This document shows, in pieces, positions 29,273 through 38,458 of a stretch of DNA of 64,000 nt. Source of the DNA: Alkalicoccobacillus plakortidis (lineage in GTDB: Bacteria > Bacillota > Bacilli > Bacillales > Bacillaceae_D); assembly GCF_023703085.1 (NCBI RefSeq), contig NZ_JAMQJY010000003.1:248001-312000 (forward strand), read 5' to 3'. The notes under the pieces were generated by a model. It did not search any database, had not been told where the DNA came from, and saw only the letters and a program-made list of their open reading frames with translations. Numbering within the stretch: position 1 is the first letter of the stretch; each line of letters starts with the position of its first letter. The translations under genes and the position numbers were made by a program.

Positions 29273-30346
29273 TCACCCAACCTCAAACTCAACCGACACC
29301 TTCTCTTCCCCATTTACAATTATGGTCAGCTGATGCAAACCGGGGTGGTGCTTACGCGTTGAGAGATCTTCAAAGGCATGCGTGCGAGAATAGGATTTTG
29401 TTTCGTTTTTCTGGATAGATGTTTCTGAGAGCTTAAATACTTTACGTGTTCTATTCCCCCGCGCTTTTACATAATCAATGGCATAATCCACACGTAGCTT
29501 CGTACCAACTTCGGAATATAAATCAAATGAGAAATCTACTCTCTCACCAACTTTTATAGAAGCCGTTTTGAACTCAAATTCTTGGATATGTAAATTGTGG
29601 CTGTTTTCATAGCCAAATAGAGCAAGAACCTGCTTATCTCCTTTTTTCAGTAAGCTACGACTAGCATGCTTAATAATCCAATCTGTATCCACACTTTCTC
29701 CGTACCAATTGTTGGCTATCTCAATAAACAAATCGGGGTGAGTTTTTGTGATGTCATTTAAGCTGTTTGCAACACTTCGGCGGACATATAAGGATTCGTC
29801 CTCTTTAAGTTTTTCGAGTATCGGTAAAATGGGAGTAGGGTCTTGTTTAAAAGTCGGCACAGAAATGCCCCACGGTAACCGAGGACGGCTTCCTTCACTC
29901 GCAAGCCTTCTCACATGCTCATTCGAACTTTCTGCCCATATTTCGGATTGGCTAATCATCCGCTCAGTATCTTGGATAAAATAAGGACGAACGGCGAATT
30001 CTGCTGTTGAATACTCCGTTAGTATCTCCAGAGCATCAATTGATTCCTCCCAAAACTCTAGTCCATAGCACTGAACAAAATCAGGAAACACGATGCCGGC
30101 CAGACCACTGTAGCTTGGTGCTACTTGAACGAGAATCTTCAAAGCTTCGGGGTATGAAGCAGGAAGAGTTTCGTGTAAAGCCTCCGTAATTCGTCGCTTT
30201 CTCTCCATTAATTCTAATGCTTGCCAGTCGGGTTGTAGAATCAACCTGCTGCATGCTTCAGCGTCAAATTCAAGGTTTACACTTTTGATATCAGCTGTCA
30301 GTTTTTGCACATAGGCCTCATTATAAATGGCTTTTAACGGTTCCAT
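29273..30346 (-). CDS. AlkC-like DNA alkylation repair protein
   Basis: About 357 residues. The N-terminal 240 residues are HEAT-like helical repeats of the DNA-glycosylase AlkC/AlkD superfamily (RRLASEGSRPRLPWG, then YVRRSVANSLNDITKTHP and WIIKHASRSLLKKGD). The C-terminal 110 residues look beta-rich and match the Ig-like domain fused to AlkC in B. cereus. AlkC removes 3-methyladenine-type lesions. Start set at ATG 30346 rather than a GTG five codons earlier because GGGTGAG is better spaced. A LexA-like box in the promoter suggests SOS control. Confidence 0.8.
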   Translation of the reverse strand: MEPLKAIYNEAYVQKLTADIKSVNLEFDAEACSRLILQPDWQALELMERKRRITEALHETLPASYPEALKILVQVAPSYSGLAGIVFPDFVQCYGLEFWEESIDALEILTEYSTAEFAVRPYFIQDTERMISQSEIWAESSNEHVRRLASEGSRPRLPWGISVPTFKQDPTPILPILEKLKEDESLYVRRSVANSLNDITKTHPDLFIEIANNWYGESVDTDWIIKHASRSLLKKGDKQVLALFGYENSHNLHIQEFEFKTASIKVGERVDFSFDLYSEVGTKLRVDYAIDYVKARGNRTRKVFKLSETSIQKNETKSYSRTHAFEDLSTRKHHPGLHQLTIIVNGEEKVSVEFEVG

Positions 30347-30385
30347 ATCATACTCACCCACCTATCTAAGATCATTTCTACTTCC

Positions 30386-30414
30386 ATTATAGGAGAATGT
30401 ACGTTCGCTAACAA
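30386..30414 (-). promoter_or_regulatory. Promoter with LexA-like box for the alkC-like gene
   Basis: On the minus strand -35 TTGTTA (30414-30409), a 17-bp spacer and -10 TATAAT (30391-30386). Within the spacer CGAACGTACATTCT (30407-30394) matches 12 of 14 positions of the Bacillus LexA/DinR box CGAACRNRYGTTYC. Confidence 0.55.
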
Positions 30415-30417
30415 GTC

Positions 30418-30903
30418 TTATTCTTTTTGTCCTTTTTTTCTAAAGAAAACAACAGCCGTTACAGCTCCAATACTAATGATGCCAGCCCAAATAGGAGTTT
30501 TTAAAAATGGATCAGATTCCGGTTTGGTAGGTGTCATTCCTTGAACATCATATTCAAGATCATCAAAGGAACCCGTTCGACTGCAGAGATCCAATTTATA
30601 ATGACCTAATGCTGTTTGATCTGTATATATTAATAGCATCTGGTTCACTTCAAATCCGCGATTCCATTCGGAACCTTTTACTTTAACTGTCTCTGTTACG
30701 TTTCCCTTATACACGTCTTCTACATCAATGGTGTACGAATGCGAATTGGCTTTGATCACCGTTCCACTAAACACAGCTGCAGCGTCATCAAACGCTTCAT
30801 TCGCAGTCGTTTCCACACAACTAAGTGCATTAGCATCATTTAAAGCAAGCACATTAAACAAAACAGTTAGCATGATAATACTAAACGTACTTTTTTTGAA
30901 CAT
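30418..30903 (-). CDS. TIMP/NTR-like secreted protein with C-terminal membrane anchor
   Basis: A 161-residue protein: signal peptide to NALS near residue 27, then a domain starting at Cys29 with AAAVFSGTVIKANSHSYTIDV and VYKGNVTETVKVKG, and LLIYTD, LCSRTGS. This pattern is that of bacterial tissue-inhibitor-of-metalloproteinase (NTR)-like proteins with an OB fold. A C-terminal helix (IWAGIISIGAVTAVVFF) followed by RKKGQKE anchors it in the membrane with the domain outside. Role unknown; protease inhibition is only a fold-based guess. Confidence 0.75.
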   Translation of the reverse strand: MFKKSTFSIIMLTVLFNVLALNDANALSCVETTANEAFDDAAAVFSGTVIKANSHSYTIDVEDVYKGNVTETVKVKGSEWNRGFEVNQMLLIYTDQTALGHYKLDLCSRTGSFDDLEYDVQGMTPTKPESDPFLKTPIWAGIISIGAVTAVVFFRKKGQKE

Positions 30904-30931
30904 GCTTGTTCAACCCCTCATATGTTAGATA

Positions 30932-30948
30932 CTATCATTATATGATAG
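30932..30948. promoter_or_regulatory. Perfect short palindrome upstream of the TIMP-like gene
   Basis: CTATCAT and ATGATAG are separated by TAT, 29-45 bp before the ATG at 30903. It could be a small operator. It is also downstream of nothing on the plus strand and lacks T runs, so a terminator is unlikely. Confidence 0.35.
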
Positions 30949-30979
30949 ACATGCTAATATATGGGGGTTATTTTCCTCA

Positions 30980-31844
30980 CTAAGATGCTTTAATCCCATC
31001 AACAATTGCTTTAGCCGCCTTGCCTTGATAATCCTCTGTTTTTAACAAACTCGCATCTTTTTCATTTGAGACAAAACCCGTTTCTACCAGTACGGAGGGC
31101 ATGCTCGTATACTTTAATACATAGAAATCTGCCGAGAACACTCCACGATTTTTGTTCCCCGTTGAAAGAACAAGCTGCTCTTGAATGGATTTTGCTACCT
31201 GCTTCCCTTTGCTACTTCCTTGATAATAAAAGGTTTCAACACCACTCGCCGCAGCATCTGCATATCCATTTGCGTGAATACTGACAAACAAGTCTGCAGA
31301 CCAATCATTTGACATCAACGCCCGATCCTCCAACGTAACAAACATATCCGCTTCTCGAGTCATAAGCACTTCGAAACCCTCCTCTTTAAGCAACTCCTTC
31401 ACTTTATTCGCAATAGAAAGCGCAACAACTTTTTCATAGAGACCATTTCCAACTGCTCCTGGATCCTTTCCACCATGCCCCGCATCGATTACGATTCGAT
31501 TAAACTCCAACAGTTCAGACTTAACTTCCGACTTTGGAGGTGAAGGCTGCTCCTGCTTTTCTGGTGTTCTGGCGGTTTTCATTAAGTAGGCTGTACTGAC
31601 AAATCCGAGCTCTCCCTTATACGTCATTTGCCCCCAACCATTTCCTACATCAATATATTCAATTCTCTCTCCTGGCGAAAGACTACCAATAATAGCCGCT
31701 TCCTCACTTGGTGCTGCCCGCACATTTAACGAAACCTGTGTATCGACCTCCCCCATTTCAGCCGCCACTGATTCTTCATTCCAAGCCAAGTACCATAAGT
31801 ATGATAAAAAGAATTGACACCCACATCTTCATTCCCTTACTCAT
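30980..31844 (-). pseudogene. SH3b-N-acetylmuramoyl-L-alanine amidase, one frameshift
   Basis: About 287 residues. From ATG 31844 (GGGAG upstream): signal peptide MSKGMKMWVSILFII, an SH3b domain (VSLNVRAAPSEEAAIIGSL, GWGQMTYKGELGFVS), a linker, and an Amidase_3 catalytic domain. Zinc ligands are His in IDAGHGGKDPG, Glu in LYEKVVAL, and His in SIHANGY; catalytic Glu is in VLVETGF. It cleaves the MurNAc-L-Ala bond of peptidoglycan outside the cell. The frame breaks within the signal peptide at CCAAGC 31781-31786; correction gives MVLGWNEES. Confidence 0.85.
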
Positions 31845-31983
31845 TACCCAATCTCCCTTCTCTAGCTCGTCTAACTCTCATAATCTCTTTACTAGTTTTG
31901 ACAAGTTACTAGAAAATAATCATGGATTGAGTAAAAAAGGATGGTGAAAGTGGATTTGGTGAGGCGTATTGTTTTGCATGGGG

Positions 31984-32393
31984 TCTCGATTTGATTCTGG
32001 AGGCTATCGTTTTACTTTGGGTTCCAACGTTTTGATTCGGGGTGCTATCGCTCTATTCCATCCTCCATTGCTCCAATTCCCTGGTCCATCGCTCCATTCC
32101 ATCCTCCATTGCTCCAATCCCCTGTTCCATCGCTCCATTCCATCCTCTATTGCTCCAATCCCGCGGGCCATCGCTCCATTCCATCCTCTATTGCTCCAAT
32201 TCCCTGGTCCATCGCTCCATTCCATCCTCCATTGCTCCAATCCCCTGGTCTATCGCTCCATTCCATCCTCTATTGCTCCAATCCCCTGATCCATCGCTCC
32301 ATTCCATCCTCCATTGCTCCAATCCCCTGGTCTATCGCTCCATTCCATCCTCCATTGCTCCAATTCCCTAGTCCATCGCTCCATTCCATCCCC
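31984..32393. repeat. 41-bp tandem array (two 20.5-bp half-units), ATYG core
   Basis: About eight copies of a 41-bp unit from 32047 on. Each unit has two related halves, CCATCGCTCCATTCCATCCT and CCATTGCTCCAATCCCC plus TGG. ATCG/ATTG starts at 32047, 32067, 32088, 32108 and 32129 and continues in the same 20/21 alternation. The first part, 31984-32046, carries CTATCGTTTTACTTTG and ACGTTTTGATTCGG, which matches the 38.5-kb array. Forty-one is not a multiple of three and no ribosome site is present, so the frames across it are not genes. It lies between the ends of two minus-strand genes. Confidence 0.85.
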
Positions 32394-32410
32394 TCCCCAA
32401 AACATACACC

Positions 32411-32438
32411 TAAAAAAGCCCTCCACATTTGGAGGGCT
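32411..32438 (-). terminator. Terminator after the zinc-binding lipoprotein gene
   Basis: AGCCCTCC (32417-32424) pairs with GGAGGGCT (32431-32438). On the minus strand it is followed by six T, eight bases after the stop at 32446. Confidence 0.85.
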
Positions 32439-32445
32439 GCTTTGT

Positions 32446-33790
32446 TTATTCTGCTGATAATACCGTTTTAAGTGTTTCTACATTTTTGTGCATAAGGGAG
32501 AAGTAGTCTTCTTCGTTTGCTACGTCTTCTGTCAAAGCCTCTAGTGGATATATGGTTAAGGCTTCTGCACCAATCTCATTTTGCACAACTTCTGCAACTG
32601 CTGGTGTGATATTTGGTTCAAATAATACATACTGAAGGTTGAGCTCTTCGGCATGTTCAATTGTTTGGACTAATTGGCTTTGTGATGGTTCGTTAGTCGG
32701 TGAAATACCGGCTATCCCAATTTGATTGAATCCATATCGGTTTTCCCAGTAACCATAACCGGCATGAGATACGATAAATGTATCTATCTCTGCATTATCA
32801 GCTACACTTTGAAACTCTGCATCTAGTTCTTCAAATTGTTCAACAAGCTTTTCAAAGTTCTCTGTAAAATAGGCTTCTTGGTCTGGCTTCAATTCAATTA
32901 ATTGATCCTTAATATTTTCAGCCAATTCGATAGACAGGATTGGATCCAAGCCAAACGTGTGGATCAAATTCGCCATGACTGTGTCCGTGGTCATCACTTT
33001 CATGGTCATCAATCGTAATTGTGACAGGTGCCGATTGTGCTAAAACTTCATGATCATCTCCAAATAGCTTAGCGACAATTTGTTCTCCATCCTCTGCCGT
33101 TCCTTCGTATTCAGCTGATCCATTGTCAGGAACAACCTCCCAAGCTTCTTCGTCCTCTGCATCTGCCCCTGCTTCAAGTGTATACCAATGCCAATGATCA
33201 GAGTTGGCATCTTCTGGAGCGGTAGCTGTTAAATGAACATGATCTCCTGAGTGGTAATGATCTGAAATTCCTTCTATTTCAACAGTCTCTGGAGCTTCCC
33301 CTGCGTGATCGTGATCATGGTCGTGGTCTTCGCTGTGATCATCACCATGGTCATGATCTTCTTCTTCGTGACTATGATCATCTTCTTCCCCATGATCGTG
33401 CTCGTGACTGTGGTCGTGGTCATGACTATCTGGGATCAAATCGACTCCGTCAGTAGCCTCAAGTGTTGCTACACCTTCTCCTTCTACTGCATTAACCACT
33501 TTATCAGCAAAGGCCTCCATGCCGGCCCCGCTGTAGAAAAACGCATCCGCACTTGCTACTTTGACCATTTCTGTTGGTGTTGGTTCATAGGTATGAGCAT
33601 CGGAGCCCACTGGTACCATATTGGTTACATCCACATAGTCTCCACCAATTTTTTTAGTCCAGTCCTCTATCGGAAATATCGTTGTATAAATTTCTAATGC
33701 ATCCTTTTCTTCCGCTTCTTCTCCTGAACCAGAAGAGCATGCGTTTAAAAACAACAACGCTGCTCCCGCCATCGCCAATCCCTTTTTCAT
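32446..33790 (-). pseudogene. ZnuA/AdcA-type zinc-binding lipoprotein with inserted domain, one frameshift
   Basis: About 447 residues. Lipobox LNAC (Cys18) is followed by the cluster A-1 substrate-binding fold: IYTTIFPIEDWTKKIGG, GSDAHTYEPTP with a zinc-ligand His, then a long His/Asp/Glu loop (about 120-165). After it comes an extra roughly 95-residue module (IEGISDHYHSGDHVHLTA, DHWHWYTLEAG) before DPHVWLDPILSIELA, the next zinc-ligand region. The frame breaks at CCAAGC 32946-32951 in that motif; correction restores it. Zinc capture for an ABC importer whose other genes are not in the window. A Zur box precedes it. Confidence 0.88.
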
Positions 33791-33805
33791 TATCTGACTC
33801 CTTTT

Positions 33806-33820
33806 TCGTAACTATTACGA
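33806..33820 (-). promoter_or_regulatory. Zur box
   Basis: On the minus strand TCGTAATAGTTACGA matches 14 of 15 positions of the B. subtilis Zur core TCGTAATNATTACGA and lies 16-30 bp before the ATG at 33790, overlapping the likely transcription start. Zinc-repressed expression is expected. Confidence 0.8.
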
Positions 33821-33880
33821 TCTGTGTATAGAAGTCAGTATATCGGAATGATTCTTATTTGTAAATAAAGATTTTACGTT

Positions 33881-35168
33881 TTAGTATCTCTTTCGTTTGG
33901 CAGACGACTCAATTCCAAGCTCTCCACGGTATTTAGCTATTACTCTTCTTGATAGATCAACATCCTTTTGCTTATAAAGTGACACTAACTCTTGATCAGT
34001 TAGCGGATGATGTTTATCCTCATTTTGAATAAATTCTTTTAGCCATGCTTTTAAGGTTTGTTTAGAAATGGATTGATATCCAGATGAAAACATGGACTTA
34101 AGCTCAATTAGTCCTCTAGGAGTCTGTGCGTACTTATTTGACGTTGCTCTACTAACCGTTGATTCATGAACCCCCATTACAAGAGCGACCTCTTTTAATG
34201 TAAGCGAATTCAATTCTCCTTGTTTAGTAGCTAAAAAAGACTGCTTGGTGCACAGCAATTACTTCTGCCGCCCGTCGAATAGTCTGCTGTCTTTGTGTAA
34301 GACTCTGAATCAACCACTGCGCTTCTTGTGTTTTGGCTTTAGCGTAGTCTGCACACTCTCCGCCGCTATTCATTAATTGAGTTTTATATTCTTGATTCAC
34401 CTTAATACTTCCAAGCAAAGAGTCTATTACTGTGACAACTGGTTCCCCATCATCGTTCATCATAATGGCGACATCTGCTGCAACAAAATGAGAGAGATCC
34501 TTTGAATAGCTCCGACCAGGATAAGGGTCAAGCTGTAGAATCAAATCATTCACTTTTTGAATGTCACTGACCTCCACTTGGTAATGCGCAGAGAGCTCCT
34601 TCCACTTTTTCGCTGCCAATTGTTCCATATGATTCGCCACAATCTGCTCGGCAAGCTCTGACTTTTCAGTAGATCTCTTTAATTGTAGTAGCAAACATTC
34701 TCCTAGATCCCTTGCTCCCACTCCTGCTGGCTCCATATCCTGAATCATTTGAATACAGGATTCTGCTAGCTGCACGGTGAGATCTTGCTCCGTACAAAAC
34801 TCTTCAATCGAGATCATTAAATAGCCATTTTCATCAATTGAATCAATGACATACTGGAGATGTTCTCGATTCCTATCGTTTATCTGCATTTCAGACAATT
34901 GTTCAACTAATATATCTTGTAAACTTTTATTGGCCGGCTGGTTTTCAAGCGCCCGATGCTTAGCATCACTGGTGATTTTTTCGTGTTGATGGAATAATGG
35001 ATGAGAGATAACCTTATCATTAAGTTCGATCAACGGATTTTCAAGTGCTTGCTCCTTTAGAAAATCTCGAATCTCCGCAGATGAAAATTGAAGTAGCTGA
35101 ATAGCCTGCTTGAGTTCCTGTGTCATCACAAGGCTTGTGCTCTGCTGTAGAAATAATCCCATTTCCAT
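33881..35168 (-). pseudogene. rpoN: RNA polymerase sigma-54 factor, one frameshift
   Basis: About 429 residues from ATG 35168. Region I is Gln/Leu-rich (LQQSTSLVMTQELKQAIQLLQ) and binds activators; the core-binding middle follows (EPAGVGARDLGECLLLQL); the HTH is LTLKEVALVMGVHESTVSRA; the RpoN-box region is SRRVIAKYRGELGI followed by SSAKRKRY. The frame breaks at GCTTGG 34243-34248; with CCAGC it reads VHQQSFLATKQGELNSLTL. B. subtilis calls this gene sigL. It is divergent from a sigma-54 enhancer-binding protein gene 55 bp away. Confidence 0.9.
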
Positions 35169-35223
35169 AAGGCGGCCCCCTTTAAAAATCATCATATCAT
35201 ATAAAAGGTAGAGGAGGATTCTC

Positions 35224-37116
35224 TTGAAAGAGATCGTTGTGATTGCTCCATTTGACTTAAGCGCTAACCAAATTCAACGTTTAGAACAGTCCTTTAACCA
35301 CCTTTCCTATCACGTGAAATTTTCAGAGACACAAATTCCGTACTCGAAAAACCTTGGCGCCATTACGTCTAAAACCGGGGCGATTGTTTCCAGAGGTGGA
35401 TTAGGTGAATTACTAAAAAAACAAAGCGGCATACCATACATTCAAATTCCGATTACGCCCTTCGATTTGCTACGATCTATTACTCACGTGACAGATCTTG
35501 GTTACCAGAAGATAAAAGTCTTATTTTATGCCGGTATCTTTCATGATGCAGAATCGATTCGCAGTCAGTTTGACTCATCTCGTATAGAAGTAGAAACCTA
35601 CCAAGAACCCACTTATGCAAAAGAACAAATTAGTCGTTATGCAATAGACAAAAGCGCTGATGCGATTATTGGAGACCGTTTAGCAACGGATACTGCAACC
35701 GAACTTGGCATTGCTTCTTTTCTAGTTAAGTCCGGGGAGGAAGCACTTGTTTTTGCGATTCAACAGGCTATAGAAACGCTTAACCTGCAAGTAGAAGAAC
35801 AGGCAAAGACAAAAGAAATAGAATCTATTCTACAAGTTGTGCCACAAGCGGTGATAAGTCTTAACGCAAATAATGAAATTAAATTGTGTAACGAACAAGC
35901 TAAATCTTTGTTTCACGCATTAGATGTTCCTTTTGAAACATTAGCTTACTCTTCCGTTTTTAATAGTGAGGAATTAGGAGAACAGCTTCAAAAACAGGTT
36001 CCTCTACGAAATGCGTTAACCATGGTCAATGATGAACAAATGCTTGTAACCACAACACCAATTTTCTCAAATGATGTATATCAAGGAGCCATTCAGATCT
36101 TTGAACGGTTATCCGACATTCAATCTCTCGAACTAAAAATTCGGAAAGAGCTATATCAAAAAGGACTAACAGCTAAACATACATTTGAAGACATTGTATG
36201 CGTGAGCCCCAAAATGAAGAAGCAAATGAATGACGCAGCTGCATTTGCTCGGTCAGAGGGTACAGTTCTTTTGTATGGAGAAACCGGAACTGGAAAAGAG
36301 CTTTTTGCCCAGAGTATCCATCAAGCAAGTCACAGAAAACACAAACCATTTGTATCAATAAACTGCGGTGCATTAAATGAGCAGTTACTTGAAAGCGAAT
36401 TATTTGGGTATGAAGAAGGAGCTTTCACTGGCGCTTTAAAAGGAGGTCGAGCTGGGTTATTTGAAATGGCTCATGAAGGAACCCTTTTTTTAGATGAGAT
36501 TAATGAAATGTCACATGGCTTTCAGACTAAGTTGCTTCGCGTTTTGCAAGAGAACGAAGTGCGGCGAGTTGGTGGCATGCGGTATATCCCTGTTAATGTT
36601 CGAATTATTTGTGCGACCAATCAACCAATGGACAAGCTGATAACGGAAGGGAAATTTAAAGAAGATTTATTCTACCGAATTTCGACCTTAACAATCGACC
36701 TCCCTCCTTTACGAGAGAGGAAAGAGGATATTGTCCCTCTTGCCTTGCATTTCTTACAAATTGAAATGAAACGAGAGAATCGTTATTTACGTCTAAAGGA
36801 TGGCGGAAACACACTTGAACCACTTACAACTGCTAATTGGTATGGAAATGCACGTGAGCTTCAAAATGTTGTGCAAAGGCTTGTCATTACGTATCCAGAT
36901 CATGAGCTTACATCAGAAGGAGTTCGTTCATATGTGAAAAGTAAACCCGAGCCAGAGAATACGATACGTATTCCAATAGCTCAGTCTTTTAAAGAGATGG
37001 AAAGATCATTATGGACTTCCCTGTATCAGCAGTTTCAAGGAACAAAGCAGGAATTCTGTGAAGCCTATCAAATTAGTCCAACAACACTCTGGAGAAAACT
37101 TTCAAATTCGAAATAG
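35224..37116 (+). CDS. Sigma-54-dependent enhancer-binding protein (PrpR_N-PAS-AAA-HTH)
   Basis: A 630-residue activator. Residues 1-190 resemble the PrpR N-terminal sensor domain (FHDAESIRSQF, ATELGIASFLVKSGEEAL), about 200-310 a PAS domain, and about 325-565 the AAA+ domain: Walker A GETGTGKE, sigma-54 contact GAFTGA, Walker B TLFLDEIN, arginine finger region RISTLTIDLPPLRER. A Fis-type HTH ends it (QEFCEAYQISPTTLWRKL). TTG 35224 is used with GAGGAGG six bases upstream. Next to rpoN and upstream of the tartrate dehydratase gene, which has a sigma-54 promoter; it most likely senses D-tartrate or a relative. Confidence 0.92.
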   Translation: MKEIVVIAPFDLSANQIQRLEQSFNHLSYHVKFSETQIPYSKNLGAITSKTGAIVSRGGLGELLKKQSGIPYIQIPITPFDLLRSITHVTDLGYQKIKVLFYAGIFHDAESIRSQFDSSRIEVETYQEPTYAKEQISRYAIDKSADAIIGDRLATDTATELGIASFLVKSGEEALVFAIQQAIETLNLQVEEQAKTKEIESILQVVPQAVISLNANNEIKLCNEQAKSLFHALDVPFETLAYSSVFNSEELGEQLQKQVPLRNALTMVNDEQMLVTTTPIFSNDVYQGAIQIFERLSDIQSLELKIRKELYQKGLTAKHTFEDIVCVSPKMKKQMNDAAAFARSEGTVLLYGETGTGKELFAQSIHQASHRKHKPFVSINCGALNEQLLESELFGYEEGAFTGALKGGRAGLFEMAHEGTLFLDEINEMSHGFQTKLLRVLQENEVRRVGGMRYIPVNVRIICATNQPMDKLITEGKFKEDLFYRISTLTIDLPPLRERKEDIVPLALHFLQIEMKRENRYLRLKDGGNTLEPLTTANWYGNARELQNVVQRLVITYPDHELTSEGVRSYVKSKPEPENTIRIPIAQSFKEMERSLWTSLYQQFQGTKQEFCEAYQISPTTLWRKLSNSK

Positions 37117-37136
37117 GTATTTCATTTTTGAAATAC
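37100..37136 (+). promoter_or_regulatory. Candidate upstream activator sites for the enhancer-binding protein
   Basis: Two TTTC-N6-GAAA elements, at 37100-37113 and 37120-37133, are exactly 20 bp apart. The second lies in the longer palindrome GTATTTCA/TGAAATAC (37117-37136). They overlap the 3' end of the activator gene and lie 40-75 bp before the sigma-54 promoter. Confidence 0.6.
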
Positions 37137-37174
37137 AAAATACCCACAAACCTTAATTATGCTTCATTTTTGGG

Positions 37175-37191
37175 TTGGCACACTTTTTGCA
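37175..37191 (+). promoter_or_regulatory. Sigma-54 (-24/-12) promoter
   Basis: TTGGCACACTTTTTGCA contains TGGCAC-N5-TTGCA, a full match to the -24/-12 consensus with GG and GC ten bases apart. It drives the tartrate dehydratase gene 34 bp downstream. Confidence 0.88.
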
Positions 37192-37224
37192 AGAGGAGTA
37201 GTGAACCAAAAAAATAATGAGGTG

Positions 37225-38394
37225 ATGTTGTTGAAGATTGTTAGTATTAAAGAGAAAGCCGTGCCAATTAGTAGCAGTATTCGTAATTCCTTTATTGATT
37301 TTAGTAAAATGAACGCCTCGATTGTCGCGATCCAAACCGATGTTATACGAGACGGGAAACCAGTCATAGGTTATGGATTTAATTCAAATGGCCGATATGC
37401 TCCATCAGGACTTTTACGTGAACGATTTATTCCGCGCTTACTTGAAGCTGCCCCTGAAGACATTACAAATAATGAGGGAACGAACTTAGATCCTCATAAA
37501 ATTTTTAACGTACTCATGACCAATGAAAAACCGGGCGGTCATGGAGAACGAACTGTTGCAATTGGTACACTTGATATGGCAGTATGGGATGCCGTTGCTA
37601 AGATTGAAGGAGTTCCTTTATACAAGCTGCTCGCAGATCAATACGGGGATGGCACGATTGATGAGAAGGTATTTGTCTATGCAGCTGGTGGCTACTACAT
37701 GCCAAATAAAGGCCTGATCGAATTACAAGATGAGATGAAGGGCTATCTCGAAGCGGGCTATACAAAAGTAAAAATGAAGGTTGGCGGTGACTCTATTGCA
37801 GAGGATGTCAGAAGAATCGAAGCCGTGCTGAAGGTTGTTGGCTCAGGAGACAATCTCCTAGTCGATGCTAATGGACGCTTTAACCTTAAAGAAGCCATCG
37901 CATTTGGAGAAGCTGTAAAAGACTATAAGCTCTATTGGTACGAAGAAGCAGGAGACCCACTGGATTATGAGCTGCAGGCAAAACTATCTGAAGTCTATCC
38001 TCATGCCATGGCAACAGGGGAGAATCTCTTCTCCCTACAAGACGCAACCAACCTTATCCGACATGGCGGCATGAACCCTAAAACGGACTTTTTACAATTT
38101 GATTGTGCCTTAAGCTATGGCCTGACCGAATATATGAGAATTCTAGAGATGCTAAAAGAAAATGGTTGGTCCTCCCGAAACTGTATCCCTCACGGCGGAC
38201 ATCAAATGTCTCTAAATATCGCCGCAGGACTTGGATTAGCCGGAAATGAATCTTACCCAGGTGTGTTCCAACCATTTGGTGGATTCGCCGATAACTATAA
38301 AGTCGAAAATGGGCACGTCGGCCTCCCTGACATCCCAGGCGTAGGATTTGAAGCCAAAGAAAACCTCTATACCCTTTTGAAGACACTGAACTAA
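37225..38394 (+). CDS. tarD: D(-)-tartrate dehydratase (enolase superfamily)
   Basis: About 389 residues, close over its length to Bradyrhizobium japonicum TarD: SIRNSFIDFSKMNASIVAIQ, YGFNSNGRY, NEKPGGHGER, and active-site elements KMKVGG (base Lys), DANG, EEAGDP and TGENL (Mg ligands), and IPHGGHQM (acid His). It dehydrates D-tartrate to oxaloacetate. ATG 37225 is placed two bases after GAGGTG, so TTG 37228 or 37231 may be the real start. Expression is expected only with RpoN and the upstream activator. No tartrate transporter is adjacent. Confidence 0.88.
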   Translation: MLLKIVSIKEKAVPISSSIRNSFIDFSKMNASIVAIQTDVIRDGKPVIGYGFNSNGRYAPSGLLRERFIPRLLEAAPEDITNNEGTNLDPHKIFNVLMTNEKPGGHGERTVAIGTLDMAVWDAVAKIEGVPLYKLLADQYGDGTIDEKVFVYAAGGYYMPNKGLIELQDEMKGYLEAGYTKVKMKVGGDSIAEDVRRIEAVLKVVGSGDNLLVDANGRFNLKEAIAFGEAVKDYKLYWYEEAGDPLDYELQAKLSEVYPHAMATGENLFSLQDATNLIRHGGMNPKTDFLQFDCALSYGLTEYMRILEMLKENGWSSRNCIPHGGHQMSLNIAAGLGLAGNESYPGVFQPFGGFADNYKVENGHVGLPDIPGVGFEAKENLYTLLKTLN

Positions 38395-38401
38395 GTGAAA
38401 C

Positions 38402-38431
38402 GCTCCTGCTGATTTGGCAGGAGCTTTTTTT
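38402..38431 (+). terminator. Terminator after tarD
   Basis: GCTCCTGC (38402-38409) pairs with GCAGGAGC (38417-38424), followed by seven T. It closes the single-gene tarD transcript. Confidence 0.9.
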
Positions 38432-38458
38432 GATGGTTGGAGGGTTGAGGCGAGTTCC

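Noticed and set aside
31984..32393. CRISPR-like array
   Set aside because: The whole 41-bp unit repeats without unique spacers, and there are no cas genes nearby.
32042..32471. Several overlapping open frames rich in Ser, His, Pro and Ile across the 32-kb repeats
   Set aside because: They arise because the 41-bp repeat lacks stops in three frames; no start signals, no protein resemblance.
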